A DNA stretch of 64,000 bases, from NCBI GenBank assembly GCA_965247435.1, contig OZ252019.1, positions 620,001 to 684,000 on the forward strand. Direction: 5' to 3'. The translations under genes were made by a program, and so were the position numbers. Origin of the DNA: Ilyomonas sp965247435. Lineage in GTDB: Bacteria; Bacteroidota; Bacteroidia; Chitinophagales; Chitinophagaceae. This document shows, piece by piece, positions 46,015 to 54,415 of this stretch. The notes under the pieces are model-generated. The model searched no databases. It saw only the letters and a list, made by a program, of their open reading frames with translations, and was not told the DNA's origin. Positions within the stretch are counted from its first letter, which is position 1; every line of letters starts with the position of its first letter.

Positions 46015-46341
46015 GGTATAGCTACAGAATGATTATCAATTTAAGGTTGTACAATGCTTTGAAGTAAATAATAGCCGCTACTGTAGAAAACGTTCACCAA
46101 CAAATTCATTTATAGTTTATAATTCTTGATGTTTATAGCTGCTGTAATAGCCGGCACTAAAGTATTTGCACCCGGCGTTGCATTTGAAAAACATACAGCC
46201 TGGAGCTACAGCCGCACCAACGCCAAAGTACCGAACTTTTTCATAAGTCCATGCCTGTTCCGTAAACTGAATGTAAAGTAGAATTCCAAATAAAAAGGTG
46301 AAGTTCAGTTCGACGACAACTTTTTCAAAGCCCCATATTGG
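46015..46341 (-). repeat. Composite spacer between hydrolase and epimerase genes
   Basis: 46015-46185 is a diverged copy of the 42611-42790 spacer (shared words ATGATTATCAATTTA, GAAGTAAATAATAGCCGCT.CTGTAGAAAACGTTCA, GCCGGCACTAAAGTATTTGCA). 46298-46341 is the second copy of the 43-base element at 41971. The region is between the hydrolase stop and the epimerase start with no coding frame. Confidence 0.65.
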
Positions 46342-46356
46342 CAGCAGTGCTTTTTG

Positions 46357-46884
46357 TCAACCGAGTGTTTTTAATATACTCATTCCTTCGTCCCAGTTGG
46401 TATGCCCCGAAGCTGCATTGATATGTCCTGCATTCCCAATATTTATAAATTCACTTCCCCAACTGTCTGCAAAAAATCGGGCTCTGTCCAACGAAACCCA
46501 AAAATCGTCTGCACTTGCAACAACGATTGTTTTAAAATTTATTTTGCCAAGTGAAATTGGTGCAAAACCTGTGGCTGGAAAAGTGTATTGCGGTGCTTCA
46601 AGGTCGCTTGGTGCAACAAGCAATGCTCCTTTAATTTGCCTTCTGTATTTTGTCGCCCACTGTGCAATGGCCGAGCAACCTAAACTGTGTCCGATAAGTA
46701 CAACAGTTGAATAGTCAAATTCTGAAACCTTCTTGTCAATGGTAGTTATCCATTCTTCACAAGTTGGTGCGTCCCACTCTTGTTGTTCAATCCTGTAAAA
46801 GTTGTTGCCTGAATTTTGAAAATAAGTCTGCCAATGTGCTGGTCCTGAATTTCCAAGTCCTGGGACCAATAAATAATTTGTCAT
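46357..46884 (-). CDS. RBBP9/YdeN-type serine hydrolase
   Basis: 175 residues. It is a compact alpha/beta hydrolase: YLLVPGLGNSGPAHWQTYF at the start (oxyanion region and W), the nucleophile elbow GHSLGC with Ser67, an acid in ASADDFWV (Asp126/127), and His154 in NAGHINAASG. The length and GPAHWQ motif match the RBBP9/YdeN family. Probably cytoplasmic; substrate unknown. It is a solitary gene flanked by spacer repeats on both sides. Confidence 0.9.
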   Translation of the reverse strand: MTNYLLVPGLGNSGPAHWQTYFQNSGNNFYRIEQQEWDAPTCEEWITTIDKKVSEFDYSTVVLIGHSLGCSAIAQWATKYRRQIKGALLVAPSDLEAPQYTFPATGFAPISLGKINFKTIVVASADDFWVSLDRARFFADSWGSEFINIGNAGHINAASGHTNWDEGMSILKTLG

Positions 46885-46939
46885 TTATTCTGAATATTTT
46901 TTGTCGCTTTGAATTTTAGCGTGTTAGCATTTTGCATTA

Positions 46940-47010
46940 CTGCCAACAGTGGCAGTCACGCCACCAATGGTATAAATATAGGCTCATAATCAACTTCAGT
47001 TTATACCGAG
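46940..47010 (-). repeat. Spacer repeat, subfamily 1 (copy at 46.9 kb)
   Basis: It begins with the hairpin CTGCCA-ACAG-TGGCAG (46940-46955), continues through the 27-base identity to 42611 (46957-46984), and ends at the YdeI gene's 3' side. Read in gene direction it contains TGTTGGCAGTAATGC, close to the GTTG....ATGC end of the other spacers. Confidence 0.6.
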
Positions 47011-47073
47011 TTATAATGTAGTTGTAACATTTCCTGCATAAGCATAACCGATAGTACCATCTATCTAATTTTT

Positions 47074-47646
47074 TCAAAACCCTTTCAGCTTTTCTTTCAT
47101 TGCCGAACGCTCTACAATTTCACCAATCCGTCTCATCCTTGTTTCCGGTCTTTTGGCAAGCACCAGCCATTGCAATATCGCTTTTCTCACCGATTTGCTC
47201 AAACTCAAAAAATACTTCCTGGCAACCCGTTGCCCTTTAAAAGCCCTTAGCAAATCTTTCGGCAACAGCAGTTCTTCCACATCATCCAGCACTATCCAGT
47301 TACCGTTATGCTTTGCCCGCTCAATGGCTTCGTAACCGGCTTTTGTCATCAAGCCCTGCTCCATCAGTCGCTCTACTTTTGCTTTATTAATTTTCGACCA
47401 CACCGCAGCCGGTTTCCGCTTGGTGAAAAACTGCTTGTACGTGTGATCATCTATCGGGCGGGCGGTGCTATCTATCCAGCCAAAACAAAGTGCTTCGTCC
47501 ACTGCCCCGCTCCACGAGAGGTTTGCCTTACCCGAACCTTTCTTGTAATAGATAAGCCAAACCGACGGCTCCGACGCATGATGCTGTTGCAGCCACTCCC
47601 GCCATTGCTGTTGATTTTCGGGGCAGTAAGATGATGCTTCATTCAT
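47074..47646 (-). CDS. YdeI/OmpD-associated family protein
   Basis: 190 residues. It has the family core PSVWLIYYKKGSGKANLSWSGAVDEALCFGWIDS, then the C-terminal part with LRAFKGQRVARKYFLSLSKSVRKAILQWLVLAKRPETRMRRI, typical of YdeI (bacteriocin-protection) proteins. Some members are linked to resistance against antimicrobial peptides. Single gene, spacer repeat on its 3' side, DUF1761 gene upstream on the same strand with a 43-base gap. Confidence 0.85.
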   Translation of the reverse strand: MNEASSYCPENQQQWREWLQQHHASEPSVWLIYYKKGSGKANLSWSGAVDEALCFGWIDSTARPIDDHTYKQFFTKRKPAAVWSKINKAKVERLMEQGLMTKAGYEAIERAKHNGNWIVLDDVEELLLPKDLLRAFKGQRVARKYFLSLSKSVRKAILQWLVLAKRPETRMRRIGEIVERSAMKEKLKGF

Positions 47647-47689
47647 TTAGTAAGCCTTCTAAGGGATAACCTTTTTCACAACCGCTAAG

Positions 47690-48106
47690 CTACTTCATAG
47701 CCACAAGAATAAGGCAGGCAATGGTTATACCCACCAGGTGATAAGCGCCGCTGATGATGCCGTAATGAATAGGGTGCGGCATGTTGGGGTTAATGGCGAT
47801 GTTGACCGTATTCGACACTAAAAATCCAATTCCGATCACAAAGGCAAATTCTATTGCCGCAGCATAGGTAGTAATGCCGAGAGCCTGCATCAGCAAAGCG
47901 GCGGCAATGGTAACAACCAACGTGCAAAGGGCTGGTCCGGCTATAAAAATCGGCGTCATCTTTTGGGGCGGTTCGTTTTGTTTACCCAATGAAATCAGGT
48001 ATTGTTTTTTAAACAAAAAGGCGAACCACATTCCACCAAGTACAAAATAAGCGATAAAGGCAAGGAGAACACTAATCCAATTGAGGCTGGCTAATTGCTG
48101 AATCAT
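47690..48106 (-). CDS. DUF1761 small membrane protein
   Basis: 138 residues with four predicted membrane segments (WISVLLAFIAYFVLGGMWFAFLF, IFIAGPALCTLVVTIAAALLMQ, AAIEFAFVIGIGFLVSNTV and GAYHLVGITIACLILVAMK). The layout matches DUF1761 proteins of unknown function. It lies 72 bases downstream of the WYL regulator on the same strand and is the probable target, parallel to the WYL-VOC pair at 40782-41960. Confidence 0.8.
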   Translation of the reverse strand: MIQQLASLNWISVLLAFIAYFVLGGMWFAFLFKKQYLISLGKQNEPPQKMTPIFIAGPALCTLVVTIAAALLMQALGITTYAAAIEFAFVIGIGFLVSNTVNIAINPNMPHPIHYGIISGAYHLVGITIACLILVAMK

Positions 48107-48178
48107 AATATTTTTTTTAAATGATACAGCAAACCTAAAAGGGCTTAATGACAGCCTTATGTCAGGGGTAGAAAAGAA

Positions 48179-48871
48179 CTAAGGGCGTTTGTCGAAGAAT
48201 TCCTGCAAGGTCATTTTATGCGGGATAAAAGTCTCTGAAAGAATGTCCAGTTTTTTTATCCGGTCAAGCCGGAAGTACCTGAATTCCTGGCGCAACCGGC
48301 ACCAGGCAATCAGCAGCCAATTCTCGGTGGTACTTACCAGTGCAAACGGCTCTATTAACCGGCTGTTGCTGGTGCCGGTTTCGTTGGTGTACTCAATTTT
48401 TGCAAGGCGATAATTGGTGAGGGCCGCCTGCAGGTCCGATAAGTTATTGCTGTTCTTTTCGCTGTTTATATTTTGGCTGAAACGAGTGCGTTCAGCAAGC
48501 AGGTTTGCTTTGTCTTTCACGCTATAGCGCAAAACCGCCTTTATCTTCTCCACGGCTTCCGTGTATTCCTTCACGAAGGAGGCGTCTTTGTTTTTCGCTA
48601 CTAACTGTCCGGCAAGAATCAAAGCATTGGCCTGGGCTTCGGTAAACATAATCGGCGGAACTTTATAACCTTCCATCAATGTATAACCTTTGCCGTCTTC
48701 CGTGAGAATGGGCACACCGGATTTTTCCAACGTACGGATGTCGCGGTAAATGGTTCGGATGCTGACCGAAAACTTAGCTGCCAGTTCCGTTGCGGTCAGC
48801 ATCCGCTTCGTCTGCAAATGCACCAGTATTGCCGTGAGACGGGAGAGCCGCTTGATATCGTTTCCGTTCAT
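48179..48871 (-). CDS. HTH-WYL (YafY-type) transcriptional regulator
   Basis: 230 residues. The winged helix is RLTAILVHLQTKRMLTATELAAKFSVSIRTIYRDIRTLEKSGVPILTEDGKGYTL. The WYL-type domain has SRLIEPFALVSTTENWLLIAWCRLRQEFRYFRLDRIKKLDIL. It is closely similar to the regulator at 41229-41960, so the pair are paralogues within the accessory region. Likely autoregulated and controlling the DUF1761 gene downstream. Confidence 0.92.
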   Translation of the reverse strand: MNGNDIKRLSRLTAILVHLQTKRMLTATELAAKFSVSIRTIYRDIRTLEKSGVPILTEDGKGYTLMEGYKVPPIMFTEAQANALILAGQLVAKNKDASFVKEYTEAVEKIKAVLRYSVKDKANLLAERTRFSQNINSEKNSNNLSDLQAALTNYRLAKIEYTNETGTSNSRLIEPFALVSTTENWLLIAWCRLRQEFRYFRLDRIKKLDILSETFIPHKMTLQEFFDKRP

Positions 48872-49571
48872 TATTCAAAATTTTGTATGTAGCCTTTGCT
48901 AAAAATGCCTTATTAAGGCCTTATACATTAGGAGTTAATTTTCTAACCTGTGCGGTTAACTCAAAGAATTTTCGGAGCATTTATAACTTTGAAAGTAAAG
49001 AAAGTTACGGTTTCTCCGTCTATTCAATCCTTGTAGTTACTTGTCTTGTGTTTACTATGAAAACAAAAGAAACATCAGGAATTGATGTGCTTTTTATTGA
49101 TTTGAACGGACAGATTGCTTATTTTCAGCCAAGCAGCTGCGGCAAACAGATAACGATTGAACTACTCAAATTTTTATTAGGAAGATACTATACAAAAATC
49201 GGGCAATGAGCTGTGTCGAAGAATGACGAACATTATAATAGCAAACTGAGATGCCTATATACCTTAATCCTGATGAAAAAGATGATTGGATGAAGAGCTT
49301 GCACTTAAAAAGGATTTAAGCAGAGCGAGAATTATGCTTGGTTCATCATGATCAAATTAATTTTGTGCTATCTGTCGTTTCCATGCTATGCTATTTTCAG
49401 TCCCGCTCAATATTATACCGTCAATTCAATGAATAATTACAACATAATACTTGGCAGGGAAGCGAAGAAAGACAAGTGGGACAATTTTGCAAAATGGTTT
49501 AATGACAATGAACTTAAGGTTGACAACTTAAATAAATTTTATAGTGGACAATATTAATCAAGTGTACGAAA
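48872..49571. other. Decayed or unassigned stretch
   Basis: Upstream of the WYL start there is no good gene. A possible 50-residue plus-strand frame lies at 49057-49209. Near 49223-49320 a plus-strand stretch reads TNIIIAN, then in another frame MPIYLNPDEKDDWMKSL. The order is like the SRAP (YedK) family segment TIITT.AN...RMPVIL.P....WL, so it may be a frame-broken remnant of that gene. A further 69-codon frame at 49348-49557 has no recognisable features. Confidence 0.35.
49057..49209 (+). CDS. Possible 50-residue hypothetical protein
   Basis: MKTKETSGIDVLFIDLNGQI followed by AYFQPSSCGKQITIELLKFL and a short tail. It has balanced composition with a beta-strand-like segment, but no recognised family. 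The frame could also be chance; it is preceded by about 170 open codons' worth of low-information sequence. Confidence 0.25.
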   Translation: MKTKETSGIDVLFIDLNGQIAYFQPSSCGKQITIELLKFLLGRYYTKIGQ

Positions 49572-49805
49572 GAAAGACGGCTTATAACAAGGGGCTTGGC
49601 GTTATTGGGGCAGGACTTTGAAACATCGGCTGCAGTTCGCTATCAGCAGTAGTTTCGGCTTGACGGAATGCTATTTGGCTTTTTGTTGTTATCTTCATCA
49701 TCTGTTTTTCAATCATCATCGGTTCCGGGCGGACGGAATACTAATTCCCGTACTTCGGCAATACCCGTTCCGTTGTACGTCATGCGGAAATTAAAACCTT
49801 ACATC
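49572..49805 (+). repeat. attC-like spacer (+), subfamily 2, copy 1
   Basis: Starts CTTATAACAAGGGGCTTGGCG, contains TTGGCGTTATTGGGGCAG (49596-49613, 18 bases, identical at 60218-60235) and ends CGTTGTACGTCATGCGG. It precedes the Crp/Fnr gene and is oriented with the plus-strand genes. About 230 bases long. Confidence 0.65.
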
Positions 49806-49875
49806 TCACTTTGTAAAAAATACACCAATAAAAAGAAGATCACGACTTTTAATGTATATCAAGACTAAGTTAATA

Positions 49876-50442
49876 ATGTCACAACTCTTAAGAAAAAATA
49901 TAGAAGCTATTAGCCCGTTGACTGATGAAGAATTTGCATATATTCTATCTCATTTTGAATATAAAAAACTTAAGAAACAAGCATTTCTTGTTCAGGAAGG
50001 CACTGACGTGAGGTGTGAGTATTTTATTTTAAAAGGATGCTTAAAGGCTTTTATTGCTGACGATGAAACTGGCAAAGATTTTATTTTTCAGTTCGGTACT
50101 GAAGACTGGTGGATAACTGATAGAGAAGCTTTTTTCAAAAAAACGAAAGCAACGCACAATATTGATTGTATAGAAGACTGCGAGGTATTAGGCATCACGT
50201 TAGCCAACAGGGAAAAGCTTGCTACTGAGATTCAAAAGTATGAGCACTTTTTAGTAATGAGAGCTAATTTTGGTTATATCTCGCTTTTAAAACGATTACA
50301 ATCCATGATTATGAACGATGCCAAAGAACGCTATGAACAATTTATCAAGCAGTATCCTCAATTTCATGATAGAATTCCTAAATCGCTTATTGCTTCTTAT
50401 CTTGGAATATCAAGGGAAACTTTGAGCCGCCTGTACCGTTAG
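49876..50442 (+). CDS. Crp/Fnr-family regulator
   Basis: 188 residues from the ATG at 49876 (MSQLLRKN); the longer frame adds eight improbable residues. It has the cyclic-nucleotide-binding-like beta-roll (FLVQEGTDVRCEYFILKGCLKAFIADDETGKDFIFQFGTEDWW) and a C-terminal winged helix ending IPKSLIASYLGISRETLSRLYR, the HTH typical of the family. It lies 91 bases upstream of the MBL hydrolase gene, which is probably its target. Confidence 0.9.
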   Translation: MSQLLRKNIEAISPLTDEEFAYILSHFEYKKLKKQAFLVQEGTDVRCEYFILKGCLKAFIADDETGKDFIFQFGTEDWWITDREAFFKKTKATHNIDCIEDCEVLGITLANREKLATEIQKYEHFLVMRANFGYISLLKRLQSMIMNDAKERYEQFIKQYPQFHDRIPKSLIASYLGISRETLSRLYR

Positions 50443-50533
50443 TAATGTGATGTTTATCACACAATCAAAGTGATGAATGTCCTTCCGTTAATACGCTTTA
50501 ATGTTTAAGCTTTGCTGCTTAAATCAATTAAGC

Positions 50534-51523
50534 ATGAAAAGTATAATTAAAGTAGTTTATAAAACGGTAATCAATACCATTAACCTGTTTGTATTTATTG
50601 TATTGCTCTGTTGCACCGCACTTGCACAGGAACAAAAAAAAGTAATCCTACATCAAGCCGGATATTACCAAATGCAGCTAGGTGATTTTAAAGTAATTGC
50701 TCTTTCGGATGGTACAGTTCCTATTGATGCTAACAAACTAATGAAGTATGCCCGGCCCGGCGAGATTAATGACCTGCTGAAAAAATCATTTCAAACCACT
50801 CCTGTCGAAGCCTCCATTAATGGCTTCTTAGTTATTGTAAACAATCAATTAATTCTGATAGATGCAGGTACGGCGGGCGCTTACGGGCCTTCCGCCGGAC
50901 ATTTAACCGCAAGCTTGATTAATGCCGGATACAAACCGGAACAAATTGATGCGATATTGATAACGCATATTCATGTTGACCATACAGGCGGTTTAATGGA
51001 TAGCGATAAAATGGTCTTTCCAAATGCAACGATTTACGTCAGTAAGCCCGAAATAGATTTTTGGCTTAACGAAGCCAATAAAAAGAAAGCACCAAAAGCT
51101 ATGCTTCCTTTTTTTGAATATGCAGAAAAAACTATTGTTCCATACCGAAAAGCCGGTAAAATCAAAACGTTTGGTTATGGTAAAGAGTTGTTTCCGGGAA
51201 TAACTCCAATCGCTACTCCCGGTCATACATCGGGACATACTTCGTATGCAATAGAAAGCAAAGGTCAGAAACTTTTATTCTGGGGCGATATTACACATAT
51301 CGGAGCTATTCAACTGGCAGATCCTTCCGTATCAATTGAGTTTGATGTATATCCTAAGTTGGCGGCGATCACACGTAAAAAAGTTTTAGCCGAAGCTGCC
51401 AAAGATGGTTATTGGATTGCGGGAAGTCATCTTTCCTTTCCTGGAATTGGGCATTTAACAGCAGTAGGTGCAAAGTATACGTTTGAGGCTATACATTACA
51501 GTACTTATGGAATTGGTCAGTAA
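50534..51523 (+). CDS. Exported MBL-fold metallo-hydrolase
   Basis: 329 residues from the ATG at 50534. A signal peptide (TINLFVFIVLLCCTALAQ) precedes the metallo-beta-lactamase fold: LILIDAGTAG, HIHVDHTGG (metal ligands HxHxDH), ATPGHTSGHTSYAIES, and a downstream Asp and His (WGDITHIGA; SHLSFPGIGH). It resembles the quorum-quenching-type and arylsulfatase-related MBL proteins. It is probably periplasmic. It follows a Crp/Fnr regulator in the same orientation. Confidence 0.88.
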   Translation: MKSIIKVVYKTVINTINLFVFIVLLCCTALAQEQKKVILHQAGYYQMQLGDFKVIALSDGTVPIDANKLMKYARPGEINDLLKKSFQTTPVEASINGFLVIVNNQLILIDAGTAGAYGPSAGHLTASLINAGYKPEQIDAILITHIHVDHTGGLMDSDKMVFPNATIYVSKPEIDFWLNEANKKKAPKAMLPFFEYAEKTIVPYRKAGKIKTFGYGKELFPGITPIATPGHTSGHTSYAIESKGQKLLFWGDITHIGAIQLADPSVSIEFDVYPKLAAITRKKVLAEAAKDGYWIAGSHLSFPGIGHLTAVGAKYTFEAIHYSTYGIGQ

Positions 51524-51539
51524 TCAAAAAATGGCTTTA

Positions 51540-51557
51540 TCGATATTTCTATATCGA
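51540..51557. repeat. Short hairpin after MBL gene
   Basis: TCGATAT-TTCT-ATATCGA, a 7-bp stem. A second imperfect dyad follows at 51614-51627 / 51633-51646 (12 of 14 paired). Confidence 0.4.
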
Positions 51558-51657
51558 GTTAATGTAGAGAAAAGTAAGAGCTGAGCATAATAAAATATTT
51601 GGTAATGACATACAAAGCTAACCCAAACTAAATTTGGTTTTGCTTTCCGAAAGTTGT

Positions 51658-51690
51658 AAAAGCCACATATTATTTATGTGGCTTTTTGTT
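51658..51690 (+). terminator. Intrinsic terminator
   Basis: AAAAGCCACATA (51658-51669), loop TTATT, TATGTGGCTTTT (51675-51686), then TTGTTT. It is 12 bp and A/T-flanked, lies between the MBL hydrolase and the low-GC transposase module, and could work in both directions. Confidence 0.75.
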
Positions 51691-51736
51691 TAAATATGTT
51701 TAATTCATTAACTTGTCTTAATATAAAATCAAGTTA

Positions 51737-52402
51737 ATGATGGAAGATTTAAAAGATTTATGGTCGTTTAGTGAAAATGATAGACCTATGAGGACATTTC
51801 TTATGATAATCAGTGCATTGATAATATTAGCTTTAGCTTATGCTTGGTTTAAGATATTCATATTGACTCCTGTACGCAATACTGCTGTAAAAACAGCTTC
51901 TACAACAAGAGATTCTTTAGCTCCAATAGTAGATACTTCAAAAAGTGAACCTGTAACAAGTATTTCAGTAATAAAACCAGCAGCTAAATTTAAAAAGGAA
52001 AAAATACCAAAAAAAGAAAACATAATGAAACAAGAAAATGTAAATGGTGATAATGAAATAAATCAAAATACGGGTACAAACTTTGGCACTATTGGGGGGA
52101 AGAATAATTCTGTTACGAACAACTTTAAGACACAACCCAGGGTAGTCACAAAAAATATTTTAGAAGATTTAATACAAAATCTACCTGATAAAAATTCTCC
52201 TATCAGCTTTTATAGAACTTCCAGTGACGATGATGAACAACTTCAATTTACAAATATGTTAATTATATCCCTTCAAAACATGGGGTATCAATCTGTTGGC
52301 TTAGGTGGTATAATGTCAGTTGGGGGAATACCTAAAGGAAAGTATTTTAAATACGATGATTTAATGGGTACAATATTGGTTTGCGTACCAAAAAATAATT
52401 GA
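51737..52402 (+). CDS. Single-pass membrane protein with Asn/Gly motif
   Basis: 221 residues. A membrane helix lies at about 19-41 (TFLMIISALIILALAYAWFKIFIL). A Lys/Pro/Ser-rich stretch is followed by GDNEINQNTGTNFGTIGG and KNNSVTNN, an Asn/Gly pattern I recall from other Bacteroidetes membrane proteins. The C-terminal part (ILEDLIQNLPDKNSPISFYRTSSDDDEQLQF, IISLQNMGYQSVG) could be a small sensory domain. It lies 37 bases before the transposase and may belong to the same element. No function can be assigned. Confidence 0.6.
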   Translation: MMEDLKDLWSFSENDRPMRTFLMIISALIILALAYAWFKIFILTPVRNTAVKTASTTRDSLAPIVDTSKSEPVTSISVIKPAAKFKKEKIPKKENIMKQENVNGDNEINQNTGTNFGTIGGKNNSVTNNFKTQPRVVTKNILEDLIQNLPDKNSPISFYRTSSDDDEQLQFTNMLIISLQNMGYQSVGLGGIMSVGGIPKGKYFKYDDLMGTILVCVPKNN

Positions 52403-52439
52403 TAAGCGTTTAAATTTATTTGGAAACGCCTTTCCGAAA

Positions 52440-53483
52440 ATGCAAGCTTCGGTTGAAACGAAGTTTATGCAAAAGTCACCGGATGAATTTAGCAGTATAT
52501 ATGAACTGATGGATTATTTCAGTTCAGAACAAGTTTGCCTTAATTATCTTACAGAAAAAAGGTGGGGCGGTGAAATATCCTGTCCACATTGTTCTTACAA
52601 AAAAATTTACTCTTTTTCAGACAGCAAGCGTTTTAAATGTGCAGCTTGCAGAAAGCAATTTACGGCTATGGTGGGTACTATTTTTGAAGATAGTAAAATC
52701 CCCTTAAAGAAATGGTTCGTAGCCATTCACGTAGTTATCTCACATCGTAAAGGTATTTCTTCACACCAATTAGCAAGGGATTTAAAGGTTACTCAAAAAA
52801 CAGCTTGGTTTATGTTGCATCGCGTCAGGTGGGCAATTAAGCAAGGTAGTTTTGAAAAACCACTGGAAGGTGTAATTGAAATAGATGAAACCTTCGTAGG
52901 TGGCAAGAATAAGAACAGGCACAAAGACAAGAAAGTAGAAAAGTGTCAGGGACGTAGTTTTAAAGACAAAACGCCTGTACTTGGAATGATGGAAAGGGCT
53001 GAATCTACGATTGTAACGCGTCCTCACAAAGTTATTCCTGAAAAGACAGTAGAAGAAAAGATAGTAACTAAAGAAAGCAAACTCTATTGCAAAGTTGTAG
53101 CTGATACCAAACAAAATACTATTCAACCCATTGTACAGGAAAAAATAACGGAAGGTGCTACCGTTTATACAGACGAATGGTGGGCTTATAGAGACTTAAA
53201 TAACTTCTACAATCATTCAATCGTAAATCATGCTGCCAAACAGTATGTAAACGGCGATGCCTATACAAATAACATGGAAGGCTTTTGGTCGCAATTCAAA
53301 CGTTCAATTATTGGTATCTATCACAACGTATCTAAGAAACATTTACATCGTTACGTTGATGAAGCTGTTTTCAGGCACAACAAGAAAAATATTACTGACT
53401 TTTGCCGTACAGCAGATGTGTTAACCAACATTGAAGGAAGTTTGAAATACAAAAATCTAATCCATGAAGAAAAAGCAAAATAA
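52440..53483 (+). CDS. IS1595-family transposase (ISXO2-like DDE)
   Basis: 347 residues. An N-terminal zinc ribbon has CPHC and CAAC, followed by the ISXO2 core: HVVISHRKGISSHQLARDLKVTQKTAWFMLHRVR, the first Asp in VIEIDETFVGG, the second in VYTDEWWAYRDLN, and the Glu in NNMEGFWSQFKRSIIG, ending LHRYVDEAVFRHNKK. A second in-frame ATG lies at 52467. No terminal inverted repeats could be located by eye, and the gene sits in an A/T-rich block with other small genes. Its stop overlaps the next microgene by 20 bases. Confidence 0.9.
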   Translation: MQASVETKFMQKSPDEFSSIYELMDYFSSEQVCLNYLTEKRWGGEISCPHCSYKKIYSFSDSKRFKCAACRKQFTAMVGTIFEDSKIPLKKWFVAIHVVISHRKGISSHQLARDLKVTQKTAWFMLHRVRWAIKQGSFEKPLEGVIEIDETFVGGKNKNRHKDKKVEKCQGRSFKDKTPVLGMMERAESTIVTRPHKVIPEKTVEEKIVTKESKLYCKVVADTKQNTIQPIVQEKITEGATVYTDEWWAYRDLNNFYNHSIVNHAAKQYVNGDAYTNNMEGFWSQFKRSIIGIYHNVSKKHLHRYVDEAVFRHNKKNITDFCRTADVLTNIEGSLKYKNLIHEEKAK

Positions 53484-53601
53484 AAAGCCTGTAAAGAAAG
53501 TGCAGGACGATATAAAGAACGATAATTTACCAAAAATTTCATTTGGTGATACTATCAAAAAGATAGCTAATGCCAATCCTAAAAATATTAAAGATGGATA
53601 A
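53464..53601 (+). CDS. 45-residue basic microprotein overlapping the transposase
   Basis: Starts inside the transposase C-terminus (ATG at 53464, transposase stop at 53483). The product begins MKKKQNKKPVKKVQDDIKND, continues NLPKISFGDTIKKIANANPK and ends NIKDG. It is Lys-rich, so it may bind nucleic acid. Its stop overlaps the next gene's start by eight bases (ATGGATAA). Tight overlaps suggest translational coupling with the transposase. Confidence 0.5.
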   Translation: MKKKQNKKPVKKVQDDIKNDNLPKISFGDTIKKIANANPKNIKDG

Positions 53602-53806
53602 TACAGTCATTACCTTAACAACAGAATTTGTTGGTAGAGAGGAATCGGAAAAAGTCTTAGCAGAAGTAGAATCAACAATTTCTAATTTGGAAAAAGTAAG
53701 AGATTCTATAAAGTACGGTATCCTGCTAAAACATTCAGAAATTGCTGTTGGAAATCTTGCGGAACAGATTGAAAAGAAAATTCAACATTTAGATAATCCC
53801 GAATAA
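53594..53806 (+). CDS. 70-residue coiled-coil microprotein
   Basis: From the ATG at 53594: MDNTVITLTTEFVGREESEK, then a helical heptad-like stretch (VLAEVESTISNLEKVRDSI, VGNLAEQIEKKIQHLD). The start overlaps the stop of the preceding 45-residue gene. Its last 100 bases are antisense to the 80-residue minus-strand gene. No family recognised. Confidence 0.5.
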   Translation: MDNTVITLTTEFVGREESEKVLAEVESTISNLEKVRDSIKYGILLKHSEIAVGNLAEQIEKKIQHLDNPE

Positions 53807-53948
53807 CAGCTTTTATTTCTCCATTTGGAATTTCAATTTGTTTCTTTCTAAGATACAACAGGGTTAAATCCATAATATACTTAATTGCATCCTCATACCA
53901 TCTAAATTCCTCTTTGGCTTGGATTAAATTTTCTATTACAATGTTCAT
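53706..53948 (-). CDS. 80-residue hypothetical protein
   Basis: MNIVIENLIQAKEEFRWYED then AIKYIMDLTLLYLRKKQ and PNGEIKAVIRDYLNVEF. It looks like a small helical protein. It follows the 146-residue secreted protein gene by 13 bases on the same strand, so the pair may form an operon. It overlaps the plus-strand microgene by about 100 bases at the 3' end. Confidence 0.45.
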   Translation of the reverse strand: MNIVIENLIQAKEEFRWYEDAIKYIMDLTLLYLRKKQIEIPNGEIKAVIRDYLNVEFSFQSVPQDFQQQFLNVLAGYRTL

Positions 53949-53961
53949 AATAGTTGGTTAT

Positions 53962-54402
53962 TCATTGTTTAAAAAAGTATAGTTTATAAGGGGATGTTTG
54001 GGCGTAAATAGTGGTTAATACCTTGTAACCAAAAATTGATAACATAACACCCTGATTTGTTTGTGGCTTTTTATCAATATGCTTAATGAAGTTATCATTT
54101 AAATGAAGATTCAGATAATCAACATATTTATAAAAGAGATTTTGGCCAGTAAATCTATAATAGCAGTAGTTACATATATACTCACTTTTATTATCCCAAG
54201 TTAGATAAATATCAGCTTCTCCTTCTTCAAAAGCCGTAAAGTAAACTACTTGATGGATTCCACCGTTAATTTGATATTGAACTCTTTGGATATTTGAGGC
54301 AAAAGTAGTTCTAATGGAATTTTCATTATATCCTATGGGGACTAATTGTGAGAAAGTACAAACAGAAAACAAACAACAAATAACACAGAGTAAATATTTC
54401 AT
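53962..54402 (-). CDS. Secreted 146-residue hypothetical protein
   Basis: A signal peptide (YLLCVICCLFSVCTFS) is followed by a Tyr/Phe-rich mature part (NGGIHQVVYFTAFEEGEADIYLTWDNKSEYICNYCYYRF) with a CNYC pair. The C-terminal half includes FIKHIDKKPQTNQGVMLSIFGYKV. No family recognised. The gene begins 14 bases from a pseudoknot-capable intergenic element. Confidence 0.5.
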   Translation of the reverse strand: MKYLLCVICCLFSVCTFSQLVPIGYNENSIRTTFASNIQRVQYQINGGIHQVVYFTAFEEGEADIYLTWDNKSEYICNYCYYRFTGQNLFYKYVDYLNLHLNDNFIKHIDKKPQTNQGVMLSIFGYKVLTTIYAQTSPYKLYFFKQ

Positions 54403-54415
54403 AGTTAAAATAAAT

